Positions 45,995-56,933 of a stretch of 64,000 bases of DNA are shown piece by piece. Made by a program: the position numbers and the translations under genes. Each line of letters begins with the position of its first letter. The first letter of the stretch is position 1. Location: the NCBI GenBank assembly GCA_030280995.1, contig JASXTE010000012.1, positions 13,633,501 to 13,697,500 of the forward strand, written 5' to 3'. A model generated the notes under the pieces. It searched no databases and was not told the DNA's origin. It saw only the letters and a program-made list of their open reading frames with translations. Source of the DNA: Hemileia vastatrix (Eukaryota; Basidiomycota; Pucciniomycetes; Pucciniales; Zaghouaniaceae).

Positions 45995-46027
45995 TTGAAA
46001 TTCAACTGAAATGAAGAAAGGAGACAA

Positions 46028-46840
46028 TAAGATGAATTAGTCTTTTATTTTTACTTTTTATTTGAAAGAAATAAAATAAAAATAATAATAAAAATTTTTT
46101 AGAATAAAAATCAACTAAATAATAATTAATTTATTAATTCAAAATAATTTAAAACTATGAATATAAAATAATCAACTGAAGAAATAAATAAAAAAAATTT
46201 TATTAATAATTTTATGATAATTATTATCAGGATTTAAATCAACTGATTAATTAACTACCAGGACTTAATTTCAACTGAAGTAATTAAATATTAATTTTAT
46301 TAATTAAAAAAAATTTATTGTAAGGAAAATTTTTCAACTGGAAAAAATAAATTTTAATTTATCAGGACAAAAATTTAACTGAAAATTATAATAATTAATA
46401 TTAAAATATAATTTTTTATTACTTCTAGGACTAAGAACACAATTGCTCTATTATTGTCAACTAGGAAAAATAAAAAATAATATAATTAAAAAAAAATAAT
46501 TCCAAATTACCAGACACCTCCCCCTGTAAAATGAACAAATTAATGCCACTTACAGAGTGCTGAGTAAAAGGAAATACATAGCAGATGAAGAGTGTAAAGT
46601 GACCCACAAATAGTAATTTCAATAATTACCACAAAATATACGATGTTTAGTCAATATATGAACCTAAATTTTGGAGTGCGGTTTGATTCCCGTTTGTAGC
46701 AAAAATTTTTGTCACGTGATTTATGACGTTCTTCATTTTGTCGCTCTCTCATCCTTACAGGTACTTGAATGGCAATGGTCCCTTCAATTTTCTGGCCTCA
46801 AATAACGATGCGCCATCGATAATTCGGGAAGGCCTCCATT
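46028..46840 (-). promoter_or_regulatory. AT-rich leader of D with putative primer-binding site
   Basis: The untranslated region between the 5' LTR and the first ORF. It is extremely AT-rich, with recurring TCAACTGAA and CAGGACTTAA phrases. Directly next to the LTR (about 46817-46840, element strand) is AATGGAGGCCTTCCCGAATT; the TGG after two bases is where a primer-binding site would start. No tRNA assigned. Confidence 0.6.
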
Positions 46841-47630
46841 TGTCAAGGGGTCCTTTGGTCTAGAAGATTTATTCGAGGGTAATACAATGATTTTAAGGGT
46901 TTTAATGGACTCTCAAAGACAAAGTATGTATTTCTTAATCTAATTGATTGTTTTTACTCAAATTATAAGAGGTGTTTAAATATTATTATGTTTTATAGCT
47001 TAGAATTAACTTGATGTAAATACTAATTTTATAAATCATAGAAATAATGATTTATTTATTGTAAGTGTAATAAGTAAATAAGGAATGAATGTTATGAAAA
47101 GCACAAAAGTGAGGGCCCTTTATAGACAAAACATGAGGGAATAAAAGACATGGATTTTACACCATCTACTGTAAGAATGTGAGAAAGAAGATGACTAAAA
47201 GGAGTATATATATGACATAAGAAAATAAATTAATTGGTATGTCAATAAGGGCATCAATTTTTTTAGTAATAAAGTATGAGTTCCTTGGACTTTCACAATT
47301 AATTACATCACAATTAAATTAATTATATTAATTTCACGGAATTCCAGATCTCTCAATGAAGTAATATAATAATCTTAAGGTTTTTTTTATTATAAGTTTA
47401 TTATTAATTTTTATTCCCAATCAACTATACTATTGAGCATGGAGTTAGGGAGTAAAAATGTATGGGACATTTATTTTCATTAATTATTTATACTACTTAA
47501 TATACATAACTAGTTAGTTGTAAGTAATACATAAGAAAATAATTAATTGTTAGTAAGAAAAAGGGGCGTGGCTTCATCTCAGTAAAATAATTAATTATTT
47601 TACCAGGTAAGTCTAGTAGCCTAGCTGACA
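46841..47630 (-). repeat. 5' LTR of D
   Basis: Runs TGTCAAGGGGTCC to CCTAGCTGACA on the plus strand, 790 bp, followed by the target duplication AGGGG. Confidence 0.92.
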
Positions 47631-49371
47631 AGGGGTGTGCCAAGTATGTCAGTAAAGTCAGTGAGGCTTTGGCTGAAGAGGAGGTTAGGGTGAAGAGGGA
47701 AGAGAAGAATATGGTGCAGGTTCCCAAACAGGAGAGGGACCCAGTGGTGGAGCAGTTGGCTGATCTGACAAAACAGCTACATATTTTTGTTCAAGAGGCT
47801 AAAAAGGTCAATAAGGCACCTTCTCAGCATAGAGATTTTGATAGGAGGGCTGGTAGGAGTGATCCTTTGGTCTGCTCTTATTGCAGCAGGAGGGGGCACA
47901 AGTACAATGATTGTTGGGCTCTGAACAAGGATGTGTCTGATGGGAAGGTGGAGTTTGATGGAAGGGTTTTCAAGTTCCCTTATGGTTCATTTGTGAAGCC
48001 CAGTGAGGGGCAGGCTCCTGTTTATTTGGTCAGGAGAAGGGGTGGTCTCAATCAAAGGAGGCCAAGGTTTGAGGAGATTTCTGATTAGGGGAAGTCTTCT
48101 GGTAAGGAAGATGATGATGTCAAAGGAAAGGGAAAGGGGAAGTAGTTTAATAATGTCTCTTTTTCTGCTTCCTTTGGTGGCTTAGAGTAGTATTCTTGTG
48201 GTGGACAGTCAAGTGGTGAATGCTTGGCTGGTGTTTATGATGTGGAAGCAGGAAAGGTGGGAAGGCCTAAGAGTAGTTCTCAGGCACAACCAAATCCAAA
48301 GGCTTTAAAGGTGGATCCTAAGCTGAGTGCAGCTTGGAAGAAGTACAGCAAAGAGGAGCTGTACAAGATGCAGAAGGGTATTGCAGACATGTGCCCCCCT
48401 AGTTTTGGTGCATTGGACATGAATGGTGAGCCAATGCCTATGGATGTTGATTCTGACTCTGATGAGGATGTCCCTTTGGCTTCATTTCCAAGGCCTGCTG
48501 GATTTAGAGGGTCTGGTGAGGGATCTGGTTTGGTTACTGTTGATGGTAAATCTGTTGGTGGTGCTGGTCTCAAGAAGCTTCTAGGACCAAGGTGGTGAAG
48601 CCAAGGGCTCATTTTGAGAGGCCAGTGGTTTCTGGCCAATATAATGTTATGGACTCTGTCCCGGAGAGGATGAATCAGGGTCAGGTTCCCCTTTCTTATG
48701 GGTAATTGTATGCTATCAGTCCTGGGTTGGCTGATAGAAAAAAAAGGTTGTTGAACAGGAGAAGGGTTTCTTCTGGGGAGGTAGAATACATTTGTGATTC
48801 TACTGAAAAGTTTAGTGAGGGGTTGAAAACTCATTTTTATGCTCCTCTGGGTTATTTCAATGTCACTCTGAATGGCAGGGAGGCAAGGGAATTGGTGGAT
48901 TTAGGTTCTCAGATTAACTTGATATCTTTGTTTGAGCCTACTCATCTGGGCCTCCCCATCAAGACTGGTATTGGTTGAAATTTGAGAGGGATTGGTGGCC
49001 ATGTCACTGAATTGGTTGGAACTTCTGAGTTTGTGAAGTTAAATGTTGATGGAGCCTCAGGGAAGGTTCATTTTTATATTGCCAAAGGAACAGTTAAAGC
49101 TGTTTTGGGTGGGCCATTCTTGATGGAATTTCAGGCAAGAATTGGTTATCAGTTTGACATGGGGATCATTTTGGAGTTGACTGGTGAAGATGAGAGAAGG
49201 CTTCACATGAGGTTATCATCTCCTGGAGATGATGTTTGGGAAACCAGGCCTTGTTTGTCTTTCATGTGTCAATGCATTGATTGTTGTAGGAGAAGAAGAG
49301 ATGTGGGTGCTGCCTCTGGTTTTTTGGAATGTGGCTCAGGCTCTAGTGAGGGTCTGTCTTTTTTAGAGTGA
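47631..49371 (+). pseudogene. gag C-terminus and protease of A2
   Basis: It resumes the gag frame after element D with CAKYVSKVSEALAEEEVRV. The zinc knuckle CSYCSRRGHKYNDC is intact (CX2CX4HX4C). A TAG near 48086 replaces a Gln codon; more stops occur near 48145 and 48184. A frameshift after GGAGLKKLL (48575) is followed by a stop-interrupted segment. The protease site reads VDLGSQINLI, so the catalytic DSG has Leu for Ser. The gene ends at TGA 49369-49371, which overlaps the pol start as TGATG. Confidence 0.87.
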
Positions 49372-49651
49372 TGAGGGCTGATCACCCTAGTGCTACAACC
49401 TCTCTCCAAGATGAGGAAATCCCAGGTTGTAGTAGGTCAGCTCCCTTGGAGATATACCAAGTAGATTTTAAAAACTTCTCTTTTTAATGTTTCTCTTCTC
49501 TGCAAGTATTATTCAAGTTTTTTATCAAGTCTCAGTTCTCTCTCAAGATTATCAATTATTTTTAACTCAATTTCAAAAAAAAAGATTGGTTATATATCTT
49601 TATTGAAAGATATAGGGAAAAGCTTTGGGGTGGTGAGAATGGGGTCTAAAA

Positions 49652-49757
49652 GTAAGTCCTCCCGATTGTGCACTGCTAGGGTTTCTTCTGCACCTTTAAA
49701 AAACATTACCTGGGCCACACCTGTGAGCATTGGGGAAATTTCTGGTTATTTTTGTAG
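49652..49757 (+). other. Intron-like 106-bp segment in the pol leader, first copy
   Basis: Begins GTAAGTCC and ends TTATTTTTGTAG. An equal-length relative lies at 50013-50118. Removal would change frame because 106 is not a multiple of three. Splicing is not demonstrated. Confidence 0.35.
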
Positions 49758-50012
49758 GTCAGAAGAATACTCAAGAAAAGAAGATAAAAATTTCAAGATA
49801 ATTCAAGAAAATCAAGAAAAAAAATCTGAAGATAATGAATAAAGAAGATCATAAAGATCAATTTTTGAGCCTCCAGCAAGAGGATAAACTGCACTATTTA
49901 AGAAGAGTGGATTCCAAAGCAGAATCAATATTAGAAGATTTGGAAGATGGAAGTGGAGATGAAGATTTGGGATTGCGGAAAAGTTTTGGAGTGGTGAGAT
50001 TGGGGTCTAAAA

Positions 50013-50118
50013 GTAAGTCCTTCCAATTGTGCACCGCTAGGGTTTCTTCTACACCTTTCAAAAACATTACCTGGGCCACACATGTGAGCAATGTGGAAAC
50101 CCTTGATTTTTATTCCAG
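50013..50118 (+). other. Intron-like 106-bp segment in the pol leader, second copy
   Basis: Begins GTAAGTCC and ends TTTTTATTCCAG. Same length as the first copy, consistent with tandem duplication of the leader. The pol frame also reads through it. Confidence 0.35.
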
Positions 50119-53100
50119 GTCTGGTGATGAAGATTTCCTAAAGATCCCTCAAGTTGAAGTTGGAGCCGCAAAGTATAAGAAGGTGGCGCAGAAGATTAGG
50201 CCTGTCAATGAGCCTATGCCTGTGGTATTGAATCCCCCGCTGAAGAGACCTCCATTGTCAAGTGATCTGTACTGTACTCCTTTGGTGAAGAATCCTCCAG
50301 ATTTTGTAGAGACGGCTAGGGTGACTGTGGAAAGGTTGAAAGTTGTTAATTTTGGTCCTGATGGGTGTTTGTCTGAAGAAGAAAAGAAGTTGTTTTTGCA
50401 CGTTATTGTGCTAAGGGAAAAAGCTGTGGCATTTGCTGAGGAGGATAGGGGTGTATTGAAACTCTCTTATGGGGAACCTTATCTGATTCCTGTGGTTTGT
50501 CATGAACCTTGGCAAATAAAACCTATTCTGATTCCAGCTGCTATCAGAGAGGATTTTGTGGAGATTTTTAGGGAAAGAGTCAGGACTGGGTTATACGAAC
50601 AATCAACATCCAGTTACTCAAGTCCGTTTATCTTTGTAAAGAAGCAGAATGGAAAGTTGAGGGTGGTTTACGATCTTAGAGTCTTTAATAGAGTCACAAT
50701 CAAGGATGCTGGTATGCCACCAAGTGCAGAGGATTTTGTTAAAGCTTTTTCTGGAAGGGTGTGTTATGGATTGGGTGATATTATGGGTGGTTATGATGAG
50801 AGGGAACTCCATACGGATTCAAGGCCTCTCAAAACTTTTGAGACTCCTTTGGCAAGATTTCAGCTCACTAGGTTGCCTCAAGGAGCAACTAATTCAGTGG
50901 AAGTTTATCAAGCACAGATGGCTTAGATTTTGCAGGATGAGGTCCCTACTCATGCTGGTATTCTTTTTGATGATGTTGGAATTAAAGGACCATCCACTGC
51001 TTAAGGTAATGTGGTACTAAAATAGAATCCTGGTATAAGGAGGTTTGTTTGGGAATATGCAATAACTCTAGAGAGTGTGTTGTTTAGGATTGAAGAGGCT
51101 GGTTCGACCATTTCTGGGTCAAAATTCTGTTGTTGTGTTCCTGCTTTGGAAATTCTGGGTCATGTGGTAAGTTGAGACAGAAGGATTATGGCAAAGAAAA
51201 AGATTAATAAAATTTAGTCATGGCCAAGGCCAAAAAATACTACTGAAGTCAGGGTATTTTTGGGTGTGTGTGTTTATGTCAGGATTTATATAAAGTATTT
51301 TTTTTGTTGGCTTCACCTTTAAGGAGGCTGACCAGGAAAGATGCAGATTTGGAATGGACTGAAGAGTGGGAAGAGGCTTTTCAGAAGTTGAAGAAGGTGG
51401 CTGGTGAAGATATTGTCCTTCACAATTTGGATTATGGTCTTATGGCTGGAAAAATTTATCTGGCGGTGGACTCAAGCTATATTGATGCTGGTGCTGTTTT
51501 GTCTCAGGAAGATAAAACTGGGAGGGTCAGACCAGTAAGGTATGAGTCTATGGTGTTTAACAAAGTGGAATCTAGGTGCTCTCAGCCTAAGTTGGAATCG
51601 TGTGGTATAGCAAAAATTTTGAATAAGCTACAAACTGTTTTGTGGGGGCAGAATTTTGAGCTTCAGGTGGATGAAAAATCTCTGGTTCAGATGATCAACA
51701 CACCTTGTCTTCGGAATGCTCCAATGACTAGGTGGGTGGCATTTATTCAACATTTTTCTTTTGACCTGGTACACAAACCGGGAAAAAAGTTTACAATGCC
51801 TGATGGATTATCAAGGAGGCCACCTACAGATGAGGATTCTGATTCTGAAGATTTTGATGAAGATGTTCCAGTGGTTAGGGCCAGCACAAAGGGTGCTGAT
51901 GATTTTTCTCTCCTCCCCCTTGATACTAAACTGGATGATTGTTCTGACGTCCCCCAAAAGGTTAAACTGGCTGGATCTGATCTTGATTCTGGTGATCAGA
52001 ACGCTTTTGTTGATGAAGATGGAGTTGTTGTTTGGGGCAGCTCAAAGTTGGAGAGTGGTGTCTTTGTTAGCAAACTGGATTCTCATAAGATTCAGTGGAA
52101 TAAGGAGGATGTGCCAAAATTTAAAGATTGGTGTCATGGTTGGGCTGGCCAATTGGCTCATCTTTACACTGATGATTTTGATGAAAGTGTTGTACCCTTG
52201 GATTTTGTTTTGTTGGATTTTGATAGTGAGACCTGGGGTCAGTCTGGGTTTTATTTCACTGTGGTGGAATATCTGTTGACCTTGAAGAGGCCAGATAGTT
52301 GTGATGATGATACTTGGCTGGCAATCAAGAAGAAGAGTCCTGGCTTCTATGTGTCAGGAAGAAGACTGATGAGAAGGAGGCATCCTAATCCTCAAGTTGT
52401 GGTGACTCAGAAGAAGGGTCAGGAAGTTGTGTTGAAGTCCTTGCATGAAGACCTTGGTCATAGAGGCTTTGGGGCGACTGATCAAAGAGTAGCAGACAGA
52501 TTTCGTTGGCCAGGTATGAAGTTGGCTGTGCAGGGTTGGGTTCAATCTTGTGAAGAATGTCAAAGAAGAAGTCATTTGAAACCTAAAGAGGTTGGCCGTG
52601 CTGCTGGTGAGACAACTGTGTTTGGAAGATTCAGTCTGGATGCTGTCCATATTAAAGAGGGCAGGTATAAATACTTGATTTTTGCTAGGGATGATTTGTC
52701 TGGTTGGGTTGAGGCAGTCCCTCTGGTTAATTTGACTGCCAAGAACGTGGTAGAATTTTTTAAGAAAGAGTGGGTTTATAGATATGGGTTGATGAAGTTG
52801 GTGACTGTTGATGGTGGGCCAGATTTTGGAGCTGAATTTAAAGAAGCTGTGGAAAGTGTTGGCTCTAAAGTTAGAGTAGCAAAACCCTATTATCCTGAAG
52901 CTGAAGGCATGTTTGAATGAGGCCATCAAGTTATCAAGAATGCTTTGGTGAAAATGTGTGGAGATAGTGCTGAAAAGTGGAGGCATTATTTACCCTTGGT
53001 GTTATTTTCTGATAGGGTCACTGTGAAGAGGACAACTGGATATTCTCCTTATAAATTAATTTTTAATCAGAAAGCGGTTCTGCCAGTGGACTTGGATTCT

Positions 53101-53505
53101 GTATCATATCTTGGAATTGATTGGGATGATCTGTGCTCAACAGAAGATTTGCTCTGCTCCAGGATGCAACAGTTGGAATGTAGAGAGGAATATCAGGAGA
53201 AGGCATACTCTAGAATGATGAAGATAAGAAATCAATCAGTCAGATACTGGGACAAGAATTTGGCTCATAGAATCAGGAATCCCTTGAAACCTGGTTGTTT
53301 TGTTTTGGTTTATAATAGAAGTTTGGAGAGTTAGTGGGGAAAGATGTTTTCTGACAGATGGAATGGACCTTACAGAGTCAGATCTCAGGCGTCTGGAGGT
53401 TCTTATGTTTTGGAAGAGTTGGATGGTGCAGTCTTAAAGAAGAGAGTGGCTGCAGATCAGGTGAAGAGGTTTTATTGCAGAGGCACAAAACATGAAGAAG
53501 ATTGA

Positions 53506-54779
53506 CTCCGCAAGGAGGATAAACTATGGACCATTCTTTAAATTTGGTTTTTTTTGTGGTGATGCTGTGCATCTGTTTGTTGGAAACTTTTGTTAGAGGG
53601 TACCCATGGGCGGGGCCTCTAGATTTTGCCTTGGCAAGTGTGGGGGTGACTGATGGGCTGGCTGCTCTATCAACAGTTTCCCCAGATTGTCTGTTTGCAA
53701 CCCCTTTTCTTAATTTGGTTGAACCCTAGTATTGGTTTCTTTTTACAGGTTTTAGTCCTCTATGATTTAAACTTGAAATTCCTTTGGTCTTCAAGTGCCA
53801 TACACTTCACTTTTATTTGTTTTGGTTTATTGTGTTGGATTTTGTGTTTTGTTGGTTAGAAGTTACCCAGGGGGGGCTTCTAGATTTTATTTTGGCAATT
53901 GTGGGGGTAACTGATGAGCTGGCTGCTCTGTAAAACAGTTACCCCAGAATGTCTGTCTCAATTCTTTTCTTGTCCAAGTTGAATTCTAGTTCTGTTGTTA
54001 TTATTCAGGTTTCTAGTCCACTATGACTTTAAACTGGATTGCCTGGGATGTCTCTTGGTGCTTTTGGATTGGTGGTGGATCACTGGTGGTCTCCCATCAT
54101 TTTTACTTATTGGAGGGAGCACACCTAGTGATCTTTTCTATGGAAGGGACTTTCTATTACTAGACCTTCTCTGAATCTGGACCATCTATGGAGCTGGACT
54201 GTCTTTTATTTTGTATTTATGTTTTTGCTAGATAGTAGTTTTAGATTATTTTCTTTTTTCTCTTTTTTTCTTTTAATTTTTATGGGGGTTGTTTAAAATT
54301 ATTAAATCAAAAATATAGGTTTTTACTACATCAGGGTCACCTGGATGTGGGCAAGCATTGGTGGGGAAAGGCTCATCAATTGGTTAGGCAATGCTATTTC
54401 CTTTTTTATTTATTTCATTTATTTCTGTGTTTTATTATTTTTATTATCTTCTTAAGTTTCTAAGTTTTTTATCGTTAATCATTTAAAATATTTAATTGTG
54501 TATCCACATCAAGGTGCACTTGGATGTGGGTAAGGTATCAGGGGATCAGCTCATCAATTGGCTGGGGCATACCATTTTTATTTTTTATTTTTATATAATT
54601 ATTTATTTCATATTATTTTATTTATTTCCTTTTTATTTTATTTTCAAAATTTCTTATGATTAGTAGTTTAGTAGGATAATATCAAGTTAAAAAAATTTTT
54701 TTTCTGAAATTATTTTTTTATTATTGTTTTATTATTATTATTAATTGCTTTTTTTAATTTTTCATTGTGTTGCGGGAGC
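53506..54779. other. Non-coding spacer of A2 between pol and the antisense genes
   Basis: Holds two copies of a repeat with GGGGGTAACTGATG and CAGTTACCCCAG (about 53600-53700 and 53868-53955). Further on are two copies of a block with CACCTGGATGTGGG or CACTTGGATGTGGG followed by CTCATCAATTGG (about 54320-54400 and 54500-54580). The two small frames at 53526-53729 and 53653-53859 overlap this repeat and I do not support them as genes. The right end (54590-54740) is T-rich and would be the 3' untranslated side of antisense gene 2. Confidence 0.6.
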
Positions 54780-56354
54780 TCATTGTCTGGATGATGAAGC
54801 TTCTGGAGGCTGTTTTGTATTGTGTTGGTGTTTTTGCTTTTTGTTGGGATTGTGGGAAGCGCTGTGATCTTTGAAGTGGATCCTGCTGGAAATATGGTAC
54901 AGGTTGTAATGGGCAGGAATTGGATTAGAAGGAAGTTCAGAGAAGGAAGAAGAAGAGGAAGTAATGAAGTGTTGGAAGGTGTGCTTAATGATCCTAGACA
55001 TCTTCCAGTGGTCATCCAACAGTCGTTTTCTCAGGGATTTCTCAAAGTCATTTAAAGGTCCATGGAGGGCAATGGCTTTCAGCATGTTAGAAAACATGGT
55101 GCTAAGGTGTTTCTTCATGTCTCCATAATCCAAGGTTAAGGAATTTTCAAGAGGTTGGCCAACTCCAATAGTAGATTCAGGGGGAGGGGTGCCAACTGGA
55201 CAAGAAAAATTGGATCAGTAATTATTTTTTTGGTTGCTGAAGAAATGGGATGAATTAATTTGGTACTTACATATTGGGAGCTCATCAAATTTGTAAGCGG
55301 CCGGGATTTGGATTTCTGAAGATTTTGAAAGGGTGATAGTTTGGGGATCAATCAGGGAAAGATATGGATTCTCTTGGTCTTCCTCTGAAAGGTTTTGAGA
55401 AGGTTAACTAGGAGGCTTATTTTCCTGGGGACTACTTGGAGCAGCAAGGATGTTGTTAATGTTGTTTATATTTGGGTTGGTTTCAGCTGGAATAGGTGCT
55501 GGTGATGGAGTACTAGGGTTGTTATAGGATGGAGTAGGAGAGGGTGATATGAAAGCTTATTGATCTCTTTTGGATGGAGCTCTTGAAGGAATGGAACTGT
55601 CAGAAGAATAGTTGGCTGAAAGAGGAGAGGTGTAGTTTCTTTGCCTTAACTGGGGGTGAAGATTTTGCTTTGGTGCTGTGTTGGGGGCTCTGGCGCCTTC
55701 CTGAAGTCCTCTGGCAGGTCTCTTAGAATTTTGGGAAAATTTGGTATTTTTCGACCTTGGAAAGGTTGGCTGCATTGCTCTGGGAGCAGTGGGAGGTGGT
55801 TGCTTAGAGTTGTTGTTGTTGGTTGGAGGAATTTGGTTGTTTTCTGGTTGTTTTAGGAAGTTTTGAGCCAGAGTTTCACTGTCTAGTGAGGCAGGCGGGC
55901 TGCCCGACGTCCGCCTGGCCGCCTGGAGGTGGTCTAGCAGCCTAGGGGACGATTTTACAGCTTTTGAATCTGGATTAGCAGAGATAAAAGCTGCTTCTTG
56001 GGGAGCTAAGGCTGGTCTTTTGGGAAGAGTTCTGGAAGCTGAGTTTATGGATCTTCTGGAAGGTTCTGAGGATAAAGAGGAAGAGGATGGACCAAGCTCT
56101 GGGGATCTGGTAGGGGATCTTGAAAGGTATTTATGAGAAGGTGAAGGAGGAAGAATAGGGTAGTTTGCATCTCTGTCACATTTCTTCTTCTTGGAGTAGC
56201 AAGAGTCACAGGCCTTGTTGTAGAGTTTGGCTTCAGGAGCTGGAAGAGTGAATGTGCAAGGTCTGCACATGTTGATGCACTGTTTGCAGGCATAGTCCTT
56301 GGGAGCAGTGAAGCAAGGAAGGTTAGAAGGGTCAACATTAGGAGATCTGGCCAT
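54780..56354 (-). pseudogene. Antisense gene 2 of A2: Zn2Cys6-like protein, near-complete
   Basis: It starts MARSPNVDPSNLPCF at 56354. The cluster reads YACKQCINMCRPCTF, then KACDSCYSKKKKCDRD, giving Cys-X2-Cys-X6-Cys-X15-Cys-X2-Cys-X6-Cys with a basic loop in the second half. A long Ser/Pro/Asn-rich linker follows, containing a GC-rich islet (about 55892-55930) and in-frame stops at 55557-55559 and near 55408. A 75-bp intron (55270-55196, GTAAGT to TTGTCCAG) joins to the last exon with LTLDYGDMKKHLSTM, HGPLNDFEKSLRKRLLDDHW and a basic tail, ending at 54780. Total about 500 codons. Same architecture and intron as in A1. The motif suggests a nuclear DNA-binding protein; this is inference. Confidence 0.78.
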
Positions 56355-56499
56355 AATGCGTGGTGAGGAGGAGATGAAGAAAGAGATAAGAAAAGGTTTG
56401 TCAGTGTCTGGGTAGATGATGAAGTGAAATGCAGAAGTTCAGCGGACTGGCTGTGGCTGTATTCTGCATGGAATTGACTGGGTCCTTTCTATGCAAATT

Positions 56500-56632
56500 C
56501 TAAGTCCCTCAAGACTTTAAACTGAAACTAAGTCCGTCAAGACTTTAAACTGAACACTGTTTTAGTCCCCTAAGACTTTAAACTGAGGATTGTTGGTGGT
56601 TTAGTCCCCCAAGACTATAAACTGAGGAATGG
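56500..56632. repeat. AGTC-N6-GACT hairpin array of A2, block next to gene 2
   Basis: Four copies, read on the plus strand as AGTCCCTCAAGACTTTAAAC and variants, each followed by TTTAAACTGA. The block lies about 150 bp upstream of the gene 2 start (minus strand), as in A1. Confidence 0.73.
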
Positions 56633-56664
56633 TTTTTGTTGTTGGAGTTGGTTTGAAAGATTGC

Positions 56665-56760
56665 AGAGGGTATCCACAGGGGGAGCCTCCAAATTTAGCA
56701 AAGGAAAGTTTGGGGGTAATTGATGGGCTTGAAGCTCTATTCACAATTACCCCAGAATGT
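56665..56760. repeat. GGTAATTG spacer repeat of A2
   Basis: A third copy of the GGGGGTAATTGATGGGCT ... AATTACCCCAGAATG repeat, between the two hairpin blocks. Its counterpart in A1 is at 22160-22240. Confidence 0.62.
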
Positions 56761-56819
56761 TAGTTTTTTCTTTTTGTCTTAATGTGGTTGATCTCTGGTT
56801 CTGGGTTTATGATTTAGGT

Positions 56820-56876
56820 TTTGAGTCCCCCAAGACTATAAAATGAGGATGGTCCCCCAAGACTTAAAACTGAGGG
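56820..56876. repeat. AGTC-N6-GACT hairpin array of A2, block next to gene 1
   Basis: Two copies (AGTCCCCCAAGACTATAAAA and a second lacking the first A). They lie just past the stop of antisense gene 1. Confidence 0.65.
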
Positions 56877-56933
56877 TTGTTTGTGGTTACATCCTATAGA
56901 GGGTGTGGTCAGTTTTTCTTTTCTGAATCAAGA

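Larger units (their letters stand above)
39170..47630 (-). mobile_element. Chromovirus D (Ty3/Gypsy with chromodomain), complete but decayed
   Basis: Two LTRs of 793 and 790 bp bracket minus-strand gag, protease, reverse transcriptase, RNase H and integrase-chromodomain. It is flanked by the perfect 5-bp duplication AGGGG (39165-39169 and 47631-47635) and interrupts the gag of A2, whose frame resumes behind it. The two LTRs are very similar but not identical (three substitutions in the first 60 bp), so the insertion is not brand new. Each coding segment carries stops, mostly of the CAA/CAG/CGA to TAA/TAG/TGA type. Confidence 0.93.
49371..53505 (+). pseudogene. pol of A2: leader, reverse transcriptase, RNase H, integrase
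   Basis: It starts at the ATG of the TGATG overlap (MRADHPSATTSLQDEE), shifts frame near 49470, and has the duplicated leader segment at 49613-49760 and 49978-50120. The reverse transcriptase runs from about 50180 with SSYSSPFIFVKKQNGKLR, GLGDIMGGYDER, LPQGATNS and LFDD. RNase H has IYLAVDSSYIDAG, then KLESCGIAKILNKLQTV. Integrase has LHEDLGHRGFG and CEECQ for zinc, the catalytic Asp/Asp/Glu in SLDAVHIKEG, TVDGGPDFGAEF and YYPEAEGMFE, and a GPY module (DRWNGPYRVRSQ). There is no chromodomain. Stops include TAG at 50924-50926 (Trp), TGA at about 52918 (Arg) and TAG near 53335. Confidence 0.9.

Noticed and set aside
46670..46705. B-box-like GGTTTGATTCCC, considered as a tRNA gene
   Set aside because: No matching A box or acceptor stem; it lies in the leader of element D.
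53526..53729. 67-codon ORF with hydrophobic start after A2 pol, considered as an envelope-like or secreted protein
   Set aside because: It overlaps a spacer repeat, is not preserved in the other repeat copies, and is too short to support.
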